5,855 nt of DNA from NCBI GenBank assembly GCA_026389055.1, contig JAPLIO010000026.1:1-5855 (forward strand), written 5' to 3'. This DNA comes from Candidatus Melainabacteria bacterium. Lineage in GTDB: Bacteria > Cyanobacteriota > Vampirovibrionia > Vampirovibrionales > JAJTHC01. Both the position numbers and the translations under genes were made by a program. This document shows, piece after piece, positions 1 through 5,200 of this stretch. Positions within the stretch are counted from its first letter, which is position 1; each line of letters starts with the position of its first letter. The notes below the pieces were generated by a model, which saw nothing but the letters and a program-made list of their open reading frames with translations, did not search any database and was not told the DNA's origin.

Positions 1-762
1 AAATTTGGGAAGCTAACTACGGAACTTGCTCCTACAAATGGCTTGATAGGCATTTTCTTTGATGGTGATTTGGTTTCTTCACCTTCAGTAGATAAGCCTA
101 TTTTAGAAGGGGCTGTTATTATTTCTCGTGAACAAGGCGGATTCTCTAAAGAAGAAGCAAAGGGTATGATAGATACTCTCAATGCAGGGGCGTTGCCTGT
201 TAACGTTGAAGTGGTTGAAGAAACCACGGTTGGTTCGTTACTTGGAGCAAGTTCGTTAGAAAAAAGCAAGCTAGCTGGTGCCGTGGGTATTGGCTTCGTG
301 TTGTTGTTCATGTTTGGGTACTATCGTAAATTGGGCTTGGTGGCTAACGTTGCCTTGGCTACTTATACATTGCTTAGTTATGTGGCGTTTATGTTGTTTG
401 GCGTTACGTTTACGTTGGCAGGTATTGCGGGCTTTATCCTCAGCATTGGTATGGCGGTAGATGCCAACATTCTGATTTTTGAACGCAGCAAAGAAGAATT
501 AGCCACGGGTCGTCCGTTGCAAAAAGCCCTCCAGCTGGGGTTTGATAGAGCCTTGCCTTCCATTTTAGATTCCAACACCACCACACTCATTACCTGTAGC
601 GTGCTTTGGGCGTTGGGCACTGGGTCAGTTAAAGGGTTTGCTTTAACGTTGGCTTTAGGCGTTGTGCTTTCCATGTTTTCGGCTATTTTCGTTACCCGCA
701 CCATTCTGCAATTGGTGTTGGGCATGCAGGAACGTGAAAAACTCACGTTTTCCAGAGGCTAA
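1..762 (+). CDS. secD: SecD, protein translocase subunit (5' end outside window)
   Basis: This is the C-terminal part of SecD, the inner-membrane protein that with SecF and YajC helps SecYEG release exported proteins using the proton gradient. The frame is open from base 1, so the start lies outside the window; 253 residues and the stop are present. The visible protein begins at the end of the periplasmic P1 domain, with a GIFFDGDLVSSP segment near residues 16-27 and AGALPV near 63-68. Five membrane helices then follow (about 91-108, 112-132, 137-161, 186-207, 211-241). The family motif GMAVDANILIFER sits at about 150-162; its Asp is expected in the proton path. The stretch DSNTTTLITCSVLWALGTGS, near 190-209, is also typical. 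A TTG at 43 is not a credible start, because family-like sequence continues upstream of it. The gene lies 60 bp before secF and is probably co-transcribed with it. Identification is very secure. Confidence 0.97.
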   Translation, partial: KFGKLTTELAPTNGLIGIFFDGDLVSSPSVDKPILEGAVIISREQGGFSKEEAKGMIDTLNAGALPVNVEVVEETTVGSLLGASSLEKSKLAGAVGIGFVLLFMFGYYRKLGLVANVALATYTLLSYVAFMLFGVTFTLAGIAGFILSIGMAVDANILIFERSKEELATGRPLQKALQLGFDRALPSILDSNTTTLITCSVLWALGTGSVKGFALTLALGVVLSMFSAIFVTRTILQLVLGMQEREKLTFSRG

Positions 763-780
763 TTGGCTTCTAAACCACCA

Positions 781-802
781 TTTAATACTATTTTTTAATA
801 CT
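781..802 (+). repeat. Short direct repeat between secD and secF
   Basis: TTTAATACT occurs at 781-789 and again at 794-802 in the AT-rich 60-bp secD-secF spacer. It is visible as an exact 9-base direct repeat spaced by 4 bases. It could be chance in AT-rich DNA, and no function is assigned. Confidence 0.3.
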
Positions 803-822
803 CAATAAGGGTTCTGTTTATA

Positions 823-1914
823 ATGATGATGATGACCTCCCCTACTGCTACACCGCCTGTTGTTAAGCCGCCTAATACCACCATCAAGGTGGATATTGTG
901 AAGCATCGGTTTTTTAACTTGGGGCTTTCCACGTTACTGCTAATACCGGGCTTGTTTTTTATGATTCAAGCCATGGTAACCACGCCCAACCACACCCCCA
1001 TACGCTTAGGGATAGATTTTGTAGGCGGTACGTTGTTGGAATATCAATTTGAAAAACCCTTGTTACCTGCCCAGCTTCCGCAGTTGAATCAAGCCTTAGC
1101 AACAGCTGGGCTACAGAATCCTGTTGTGCAATTACAACAAAAAATATCGGTACCCATTACCAACGAAAAATCGGGCGATTTAAAACTAAGTGCCCCCAAG
1201 ATAGCCGACAAAACGGCAGGTACGTTGGTTTCTATTCGGGCTCAAGAACTTTCGCCTGAAACATTGAAGCAATTAGAACCTTCGTTGGAAAAAACCTTCG
1301 GTGCGGTGGATTTAGTTTCCAGAAATGCCATTGGACCAACCTTGGCGAAAGAATTACTCGGCAATTCGCTGATGGCGTTAATACTAGCTTATTTGTTGAT
1401 TACAGGTTACTTAACCTATCGGTTTCAGTTGGATTACGCTGTTTGTGCTATTTTAGCCCTACTGCATGATACGTTATTCGTGTTGGGCGTGTTTGCGGGC
1501 TTGGGTTATTTCTTCCACACGGAAGTAGATAGCTTGTTTGTTACGGGGATTTTGACGGTTATCGGGTTTTCTGTACATGATACGATTGTTGTTTTTGACC
1601 GCCTGCGGGAAAACACGAGAGTGTTGTATTCCCAAAAGTTGCCGTTTTCGGAAATTGTCAACATTTCCGTGAATCAAACTTTGGCACGGTCAATCAATAC
1701 CTCACTAGTGGCGTTGTTGCCGCTGGTGGCTCTCTACTTTTTTGGTGGGGCTAGCACGAAGGATTTAGTTTTGTGCATGGGCGTGGGCATTTTGGTGGGA
1801 ACGTATTCCAGCATCTTTATTGCGTCAATTCTGCTTTGCTTGTGGCGTGAACGCCAACTGGGGCAATCTGCTTCTACTGTAGCTACTTCTACCCCCGTGG
1901 CTTCTGCGGTTTAA
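823..1914 (+). CDS. secF: SecF, protein translocase subunit
   Basis: This is the partner of SecD in the proton-driven SecDF complex of the inner membrane. The 363 residues show, in order: a Pro/Thr-rich cytoplasmic N-terminus; TM1 at about 33-53; the P1 motif GIDFVGGT (63-70); a periplasmic domain to about 166; RNAIGPTLAKEL (167-178); and five further membrane helices to about 340. The conserved segment from VDSLFVTGILTVIGFS to HDTIVVFDRLREN spans 235-264. The C-terminal 20 residues are Ser/Thr/Ala-rich. P1 carries an extra stretch at about 107-133 (Lys/Pro/Ser-rich) between the usual beta strands. The gene opens with four consecutive in-frame ATG codons (823-834). The first is chosen because AAGGG at 807-811 lies 11 nt upstream, and later ATGs would be still farther away. 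The overall motif style recalls cyanobacterial SecF, from memory only. Identification is secure. Confidence 0.97.
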   Translation: MMMMTSPTATPPVVKPPNTTIKVDIVKHRFFNLGLSTLLLIPGLFFMIQAMVTTPNHTPIRLGIDFVGGTLLEYQFEKPLLPAQLPQLNQALATAGLQNPVVQLQQKISVPITNEKSGDLKLSAPKIADKTAGTLVSIRAQELSPETLKQLEPSLEKTFGAVDLVSRNAIGPTLAKELLGNSLMALILAYLLITGYLTYRFQLDYAVCAILALLHDTLFVLGVFAGLGYFFHTEVDSLFVTGILTVIGFSVHDTIVVFDRLRENTRVLYSQKLPFSEIVNISVNQTLARSINTSLVALLPLVALYFFGGASTKDLVLCMGVGILVGTYSSIFIASILLCLWRERQLGQSASTVATSTPVASAV

Positions 1915-1937
1915 TGAAGATTTAATGGTTATTTTGC

Positions 1938-1966
1938 TTGAAAAAAAGCCCGCTTAAAGCTACACT
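1938..1966 (+). promoter_or_regulatory. Predicted sigma-70-type promoter for the peroxiredoxin gene
   Basis: TTGAAA at 1938-1943 matches 5 of 6 bases of the -35 consensus. TACACT at 1961-1966 matches 4 of 6 bases of the -10 consensus. The spacer is exactly 17 bp. Transcription would start near 1973, giving a leader of about 55 nt. This would give the peroxiredoxin expression independent of secDF. It is a prediction from consensus only. Confidence 0.55.
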
Positions 1967-1983
1967 AGTAAGGTGTTCTTACT
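1967..1983 (+). promoter_or_regulatory. Inverted repeat at the predicted peroxiredoxin transcription start (possible operator)
   Basis: AGTAAG (1967-1972) and CTTACT (1978-1983) are perfect 6-bp inverted repeats around a 5-nt centre, GTGTT. The element begins directly after the -10 box and covers the predicted start site, where repressors often bind. In RNA it could also form a small 5' hairpin. It does not match the PerR or OxyR site patterns known to me, so any regulator is unknown. Confidence 0.35.
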
Positions 1984-2015
1984 TACTGATACTACTTGAT
2001 TATTGTTTTAGAAAA

Positions 2016-2028
2016 GGAAACCGTTTCC
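2016..2028 (+). promoter_or_regulatory. Perfect palindrome overlapping the peroxiredoxin Shine-Dalgarno
   Basis: GGAAAC (2016-2021), one C, then GTTTCC (2023-2028) form a 13-base inverted repeat that ends on the base before the ATG at 2029. The ribosome-binding sequence AAGGA (2014-2018) overlaps its left arm. In RNA, a GGAAA/TTTCC stem with a 3-nt loop would mask the ribosome site, so translational control is conceivable. Protein binding to DNA or RNA is the alternative. Confidence 0.4.
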
Positions 2029-2550
2029 ATGGTTTTGCAAATTGGTCAAAAAGCCCCAGATTTTACCGCTCAATCTTACATGAAGGGCGAAATGAAAGAA
2101 GTAACGCTTTCTAGCTACGCCGCTGCTGGTAAATGGACTGTTCTGTTCTTCTACCCGCTTGATTTCACCTTCGTTTGCCCAACCGAAATCAAAGGCTTTG
2201 ATGCCATGATTAAAGACTTTGAAGCTGCTAACGTGCAAGTTCTAGGTGCTTCGGTTGATAGCCAATACAGCCACCAAGCTTGGTGCCAAGGTAGCTTAGG
2301 CGAATTAAGCTTTCCGTTGATTTCCGATTTAAGCCACCGCATTTCTCGTGATTATGGCATCCTCAATGAAGAAAAAGGCTTGGCTTACCGTGCTGTTTTC
2401 ATTATTGACCCTAACGGCGTGTTGCGTTCGTACTTAGTCAACGATCTTTCTGTTGGCAGAAACGTAGAAGAAATTTTACGTACCGTGCAAGCCTTCCAAA
2501 CAGGGTCTAACTGCCCCGTCAACTGGAAACCTGGTCAAGCTACTTTGTAG
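2029..2550 (+). CDS. Typical 2-Cys peroxiredoxin (AhpC/Prx1 family)
   Basis: This is a cytoplasmic thiol peroxidase that reduces hydrogen peroxide and organic peroxides, normally recycled by thioredoxin or AhpF. The 173 residues contain the active-site motif FYPLDFTFVCPTE (41-53), with peroxidatic Cys50 and the supporting residues Pro43, Thr47 and Arg121. The resolving cysteine is Cys162 in CPVNW near the C-terminus. The chain ends shortly after that and lacks the C-terminal YF extension of easily over-oxidised forms, so it is probably a robust type. A third cysteine, Cys86, follows HQAW. An in-frame TTG at 1996 would add 11 residues (MIIVLEKETVS), but it has no ribosome site. ATG 2029 has AAGGA 10 nt upstream and gives the family's usual N-terminus. 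The gene has its own predicted promoter and a strong terminator. The exact subfamily name (ahpC, prx or tsa) cannot be settled from sequence alone. Confidence 0.95.
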   Translation: MVLQIGQKAPDFTAQSYMKGEMKEVTLSSYAAAGKWTVLFFYPLDFTFVCPTEIKGFDAMIKDFEAANVQVLGASVDSQYSHQAWCQGSLGELSFPLISDLSHRISRDYGILNEEKGLAYRAVFIIDPNGVLRSYLVNDLSVGRNVEEILRTVQAFQTGSNCPVNWKPGQATL

Positions 2551-2576
2551 TTGAACCTCTTCGTTTTTGAAGTATT

Positions 2577-2614
2577 AAACTCTCCCTTGGTTTTAGCCTT
2601 GGGAGAGTTTTTTT
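2577..2614 (+). terminator. Rho-independent terminator after the peroxiredoxin gene
   Basis: AAACTCTCCC (2577-2586) pairs perfectly with GGGAGAGTTT (2601-2610). Two more G-C pairs can form inside after a T/T mismatch. A run of seven T follows (2608-2614). It lies 26 bp after the peroxiredoxin stop. Its T-tract touches the stop codon of the convergent nadD (2613-2615). Read from the other side, the hairpin is followed by only three T, so it is probably a weak terminator for nadD. Confidence 0.9.
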
Positions 2615-3242
2615 AAGCAGAAAACGTCCGCTCTTTCAACGCACCCAACACCCCACTAGGCACACAACCCGCCACAAAATCCCAATCGCCCACACGCATC
2701 GCCGCCCGAACATCCGTAGCAGAAATCCCCATCGCCACCATCGGAACCAACCGCACCGCAACCCCAAGCTCCACAACCCAAGGTAAGCTCGTTATCGCCA
2801 ACTGTTGGTCTGGACGAGGCACCACCCAAAATCTGCAAACTCTGACTATTTCTTCCCATTGGTGCCAAGAAGGCAAACTAGCAAACGTATCCGCCCCCAT
2901 CAACACATCCACACTACCTGTTGCCAGCTCCTCTAACGGAGCATGAAATAACGCTTCCAAAACCGTTGCCGTAAACAGCGGCTGATGTTTTTCGCTACCG
3001 ATGGTCTGTTCAATAGCAGAAACCGCCAACGCAGGATTATTCGCCTCCTGCAACGCCAGTTTCAGCAGTGAAACCCGAGTGTCAAAATCCCACAAATTAG
3101 TTTGCCCAACCCGATTGGGCGGAGCAAAAGCAGGAATAAACAACACCTTCTCAAAGCCCCCCGCTGTTTGGGCTTCAATCGCCATGGTGAGGTGGGCATT
3201 ATGAACGGGGTTGAATGAGCCGAAGTAGAGAAGCACAGCCAT
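2613..3242 (-). CDS. nadD: Nicotinate-nucleotide adenylyltransferase
   Basis: NadD joins nicotinate mononucleotide and ATP into deamido-NAD, a late step of NAD synthesis in the cytoplasm. The 209-residue length is normal. The nucleotidyltransferase motif appears at the N-terminus as GSFNPVHNAHL (about 8-18), a variant of GGSFDPIHxGHL with both histidines kept. FIPAFAPPN follows near 35-43. MGADTFASLPSWHQWEEI lies in the middle, and ISATDVRAAM near the C-terminus is the second ATP-binding signature. The ATG at 3242 is the only start that gives a full N-terminal motif. The nearest ribosome-like sequence, AAGGGA, lies about 12 nt upstream and directly abuts an out-of-frame ATGATG. The gene is 28 bp downstream of the OB-like gene, so the two probably share a transcript. 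The usual partners obg, proA or rsfS are not visible. Local base composition is GC-rich (36 of 60 bases at 2641-2700). Confidence 0.95.
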   Translation of the reverse strand: MAVLLYFGSFNPVHNAHLTMAIEAQTAGGFEKVLFIPAFAPPNRVGQTNLWDFDTRVSLLKLALQEANNPALAVSAIEQTIGSEKHQPLFTATVLEALFHAPLEELATGSVDVLMGADTFASLPSWHQWEEIVRVCRFWVVPRPDQQLAITSLPWVVELGVAVRLVPMVAMGISATDVRAAMRVGDWDFVAGCVPSGVLGALKERTFSA

Positions 3243-3270
3243 GGTTAGGCATCATCCCTTGTTATTGAAA

Positions 3271-3756
3271 TTAGGAAGAAACAGTAGCAGGCTCTAACGC
3301 TACAACGGTTTCAGCTTCTTCATCAGGAACATCTAAATAACCTTCTTTGCGAAGTTGGTCTTGCATACGGGCTTTTCGACGTTCTTCCTTGGCATTGCGA
3401 CGCTTTAATTCATCGTCAAATTCCTTCAGCGTTAAAACCGCTTCAATTTCCAAGCCATAAGCCTTTTCAGATTCCATAAAAACGGGTAAAGCCCCCCGTA
3501 GGTGAATAATTGCCCCCGCATCTAACGAAAGAATTTTATCGTACACTTCAGGCACACTGGCTTTGCAAAGCACTTGGGTTTTACCATCAGAAACCACAAA
3601 ACCAATGGCTTGCCTGCGTGCCATACGCACTTCGGTTAACATCAGTGGCCATGGTTCAGGGCAGGGGCTAGGGGTTTGAATACTGCTTAAGTTAGGCTGT
3701 TCAGGCAGGTGGGCAGTAAGCAATTGGTACAGAGGCAAAGTGTTTGTCGTCATCAT
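3271..3756 (-). CDS. Unrecognised 161-residue protein, possible OB-like domain
   Basis: I do not recognise this protein. It has a Pro/Ser-rich N-terminus (about 20-37) and then a region at 38-108 with the strand/turn rhythm of a small beta-barrel. That region includes RRQAIGFVVSDGKTQVLCKA, then SLDAGAIIHLRGALPVF, and ends LEIEAVLTL; it recalls OB-fold nucleic-acid-binding domains. A highly charged Lys/Arg/Glu helix follows (about 111-139), possibly coiled coil, and then an acidic tail. No signal peptide or membrane segment is visible. ATG 3756 is followed by a second ATG at 3753. Neither has a clear ribosome-binding sequence, but the leader is U-rich. The gene is 28 bp upstream of nadD, with a predicted promoter about 90-115 bp upstream of its start. 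The frame is open with no strong competing frame, so it is probably real. The OB-fold assignment is inference by pattern only. Confidence 0.75.
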   Translation of the reverse strand: MMTTNTLPLYQLLTAHLPEQPNLSSIQTPSPCPEPWPLMLTEVRMARRQAIGFVVSDGKTQVLCKASVPEVYDKILSLDAGAIIHLRGALPVFMESEKAYGLEIEAVLTLKEFDDELKRRNAKEERRKARMQDQLRKEGYLDVPDEEAETVVALEPATVSS

Positions 3757-3845
3757 TAGGGGCGAGGCATTCCATAGGCTTGAGAAATAAACGAAAAAAA
3801 CAAAAAAACGAAAAGACAGCGACTATTTTAAATTATCAGATTTTT

Positions 3846-3874
3846 ATTATAGCCAAAACATGAGTGCAACACAA
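3846..3874 (-). promoter_or_regulatory. Predicted promoter for the OB-like gene and nadD
   Basis: On the minus strand, a perfect TATAAT box occupies 3851-3846. TTGTGT at 3874-3869, 17 bp upstream, is a weak -35 element (3 of 6 bases). Transcription would start near 3839, giving a leader of about 80 nt before the ATG at 3756. The leader contains several U-runs (3815-3786) and no clear Shine-Dalgarno, so ribosomal protein S1-assisted initiation is possible. Confidence 0.5.
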
Positions 3875-3907
3875 TTTTCCATTTCACGCATCTTACCAAC
3901 TGACGCT

Positions 3908-3962
3908 ACGTTTTCACATTTTTTACCAAAAGGCGAAAACGTTTTGAAACGCCATAAAACGC
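3908..3962. repeat. Cluster of AAAACG/CGTTTT motifs with inverted repeats
   Basis: ACGTTTTC (3908-3915) is the exact inverted repeat of GAAAACGT (3935-3942), with 19 bases between. The right arm is part of the palindrome AAAACGTTTT (3936-3945). Related copies GAAACGC (3946-3952) and AAAACGC (3956-3962) follow at once. So five copies of a (G)AAA(A)CG-like motif lie within 55 bp, in both orientations. This may be an operator, a structured mRNA end for hisH, or simply low-complexity sequence. Confidence 0.45.
3928..3953 (-). terminator. Possible weak terminator downstream of hisH
   Basis: Read leftwards, GGCG (3953-3950) and CGCC (3935-3932) can form a 4-bp GC stem with a 14-nt loop, followed by TTTT (3931-3928). 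The stem is short and the loop is long. A competing 8-bp pairing between 3908-3915 and 3935-3942 uses part of the same sequence. Position just after the hisH stop is the best argument for it. Confidence 0.3.
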
Positions 3963-3965
3963 TAA

Positions 3966-4622
3966 CTACAAAGACCCCTCGGCTTGATTGACTCGTTCCC
4001 ACCAATGGGCTAACAACGCCTGCCCGAATTCGCCACTTTTTTCAGGGTGAAACTGAAACGCCGTGATATTATCTTTCGCCACCGCCCCACAAAACGCCGT
4101 GCCTTCGTAGGCGGATTCAAACAACACCGCCGAAGCATCTTCAGGTGCGGCGTAGTAAGAATTAACGTAATAAACGAAGCCTTCTTGCCAGCCCGCCTGT
4201 TTGGCGTTGACGTAGTTCCAGCCAATTTGAGGTACTTTGCCCTGCGTAAATTTAACGACGTTTCCCTTGAGGAAACCCAAGCCTTCACAACTATCAGACG
4301 CCTCTTCAGAGCCTTCAAACAACACCTGCAACCCCACGCATACGCCTAAAAATGGCACTTTTTGGTGTTGCACCAGCTGGTTTAGTACGGCAACATGCCC
4401 TCGGGTGTGGAGGGCTTGCATGAGGGCTTCAAACGCCCCAACCCCCGGTAGGATGATAGGGTTTTCGCCCGTAGGGAAGGGGTTTACCGTTGTGCCACCA
4501 GCGAATAGCTGATAGGGAATGTTGAGCCGTTCTAGGGTACGCAACAAACTACCGACGTTACCGCCACCGTAATCGATTACATCTACTTGGGTGTATTTAG
4601 GTTGTGGTAAGGTACTCATCAT
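3966..4622 (-). CDS. hisH: Imidazole glycerol phosphate synthase, glutaminase subunit HisH
   Basis: HisH hydrolyses glutamine and passes ammonia to HisF, which makes imidazole glycerol phosphate and AICAR in histidine synthesis. The 218 residues form a class I glutamine amidotransferase: DYGGGNVGS near 17-25, oxyanion-loop PGVGAF near 59-64, nucleophile Cys95 in GVCVGLQ, and His192 and Glu194 in FQFHPEKS. The triad is intact. The usual PHxGWN is PQIGWN here, and the usual VHSYY is VNSYY. Two starts are possible, ATG 4622 and ATG 4619. GAAGAGG lies 7 nt before the first, so 4622 is chosen; a TTG at 4628 would overlap the spacer. The start overlaps the stop of the upstream DUF4276-like gene (ATGA), implying translational coupling. 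No other his gene is visible on the side shown. The local sequence is GC-rich (35 of 60 bases at 4081-4140), unlike the genes upstream. Confidence 0.94.
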   Translation of the reverse strand: MMSTLPQPKYTQVDVIDYGGGNVGSLLRTLERLNIPYQLFAGGTTVNPFPTGENPIILPGVGAFEALMQALHTRGHVAVLNQLVQHQKVPFLGVCVGLQVLFEGSEEASDSCEGLGFLKGNVVKFTQGKVPQIGWNYVNAKQAGWQEGFVYYVNSYYAAPEDASAVLFESAYEGTAFCGAVAKDNITAFQFHPEKSGEFGQALLAHWWERVNQAEGSL

Positions 4623-5200
4623 GTACAAGCCTCTTCAATGGTTGACAGTTTTTTTAACCCCGAAATAAAATGCTGAAAAGAACAAGAACAATTAACATCA
4701 ATTCTATTGGCGAAATGTAAAGCCACTTGGCTCGCAAATTGTGTGGGTACATAAACTGATTTCAATAGTTTTTGCAATTCCTGTTTGGCATTGGCTAACC
4801 GATCAGGATCTCTGAATTTCTGATTTTTTTGGGAAACTTTTTGTCTAAACGAAAAATCTGCTTTTGAAATGGCTTCTAAGTCTCCCAGGTACCAGCTTTC
4901 TAATTCTGTACAAACAATTCTAATTAAAAACTGCGAGGTATCTAAACCCGCTTGTTCGCACTCCTCCTTCAACCCTGCTTTCAAGGTTTTACAGTCATGC
5001 GAATCCTTATCTAAAACAACCATAAACTTAGCATGGGGGTATTGTTTGGATAATGTAGCAATGTTATTTCTAATGTTTTTTTTAAAGTCTTGCTTGCCTT
5101 GGTAACGTCTGTATTGAACGTTGAGTGTTGGAAATAACTTAGCAATTAATATGGTAACAAATGCCTGTAGGCTAGGCTCTTCTGTAAATAAAAATATCAA
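4619..5200 (-). CDS. DUF4276-like protein, probable TOPRIM-fold partner of the ATPase
   Basis: This 193-residue protein resembles the DUF4276 family. I see EEPS at 7-10, a QGK at 34-36, LDKDSHDC at 63-70, RIVCTELESWYLGD at 94-107, and a C-terminal SFQHFISGLKKL near 174-185. An N-terminal acidic residue followed by a D-x-D (Asp64, Asp66) after a hydrophobic strand fits the metal-binding pattern of TOPRIM domains, which are found in OLD-type nucleases. Biochemical activity is not established, so nuclease function is inference. Translation most likely starts at TTG 5200. AAGGGG lies 10 nt upstream, the N-terminus then begins in the family's usual place, and no ATG is available. The start overlaps the ATPase stop by 4 nt (TTGA), and the end overlaps hisH. 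DNA here is AT-rich (16 of 60 G+C at 5041-5100). No membrane segment is seen. Confidence 0.82.
   Translation of the reverse strand: MIFLFTEEPSLQAFVTILIAKLFPTLNVQYRRYQGKQDFKKNIRNNIATLSKQYPHAKFMVVLDKDSHDCKTLKAGLKEECEQAGLDTSQFLIRIVCTELESWYLGDLEAISKADFSFRQKVSQKNQKFRDPDRLANAKQELQKLLKSVYVPTQFASQVALHFANRIDVNCSCSFQHFISGLKKLSTIEEACT

Larger units (their letters stand above)
3757..3965. other. 209-bp AT-rich gap between hisH and the OB-like gene
   Basis: No credible protein or RNA gene is seen here. The stretch holds the predicted minus-strand promoter near 3846-3874 and a homopurine-like A-rich tract at 3786-3815, which is U-rich in the leftward transcript. A group of AAAACG/CGTTTT motifs lies at 3908-3962, just behind the hisH stop. 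Confidence 0.7.

Noticed and set aside
1474..1677. Minus-strand open frame inside secF
   Set aside because: It is antisense to strongly conserved SecF membrane helices and has no recognisable content.
1940..1960. Possible terminator after secF in the AAGCCCGCTT region
   Set aside because: Only a 4-bp stem with too small a loop, or an irregular pairing, can be drawn, and the T-run is on the wrong side for secF.
1996..2028. TTG at 1996 as an upstream start for the peroxiredoxin
   Set aside because: It has no ribosome-binding sequence and adds residues not expected in the family, whereas ATG 2029 has AAGGA at 10 nt and the standard N-terminus.
3786..3815. A-rich tract as a repeat array or terminator
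   Set aside because: No hairpin precedes the U-run in the leftward transcript, and the units are not regular enough for a tandem repeat or CRISPR.
4010..4512. Overlapping open frames across hisH on both strands
   Set aside because: They lie over a clearly conserved hisH and their translations show no family-like motifs.
4623..4628. TTG at 4628 as the hisH start
   Set aside because: It would lie too close to GAAGAGG, and two ATG codons directly downstream are better placed.
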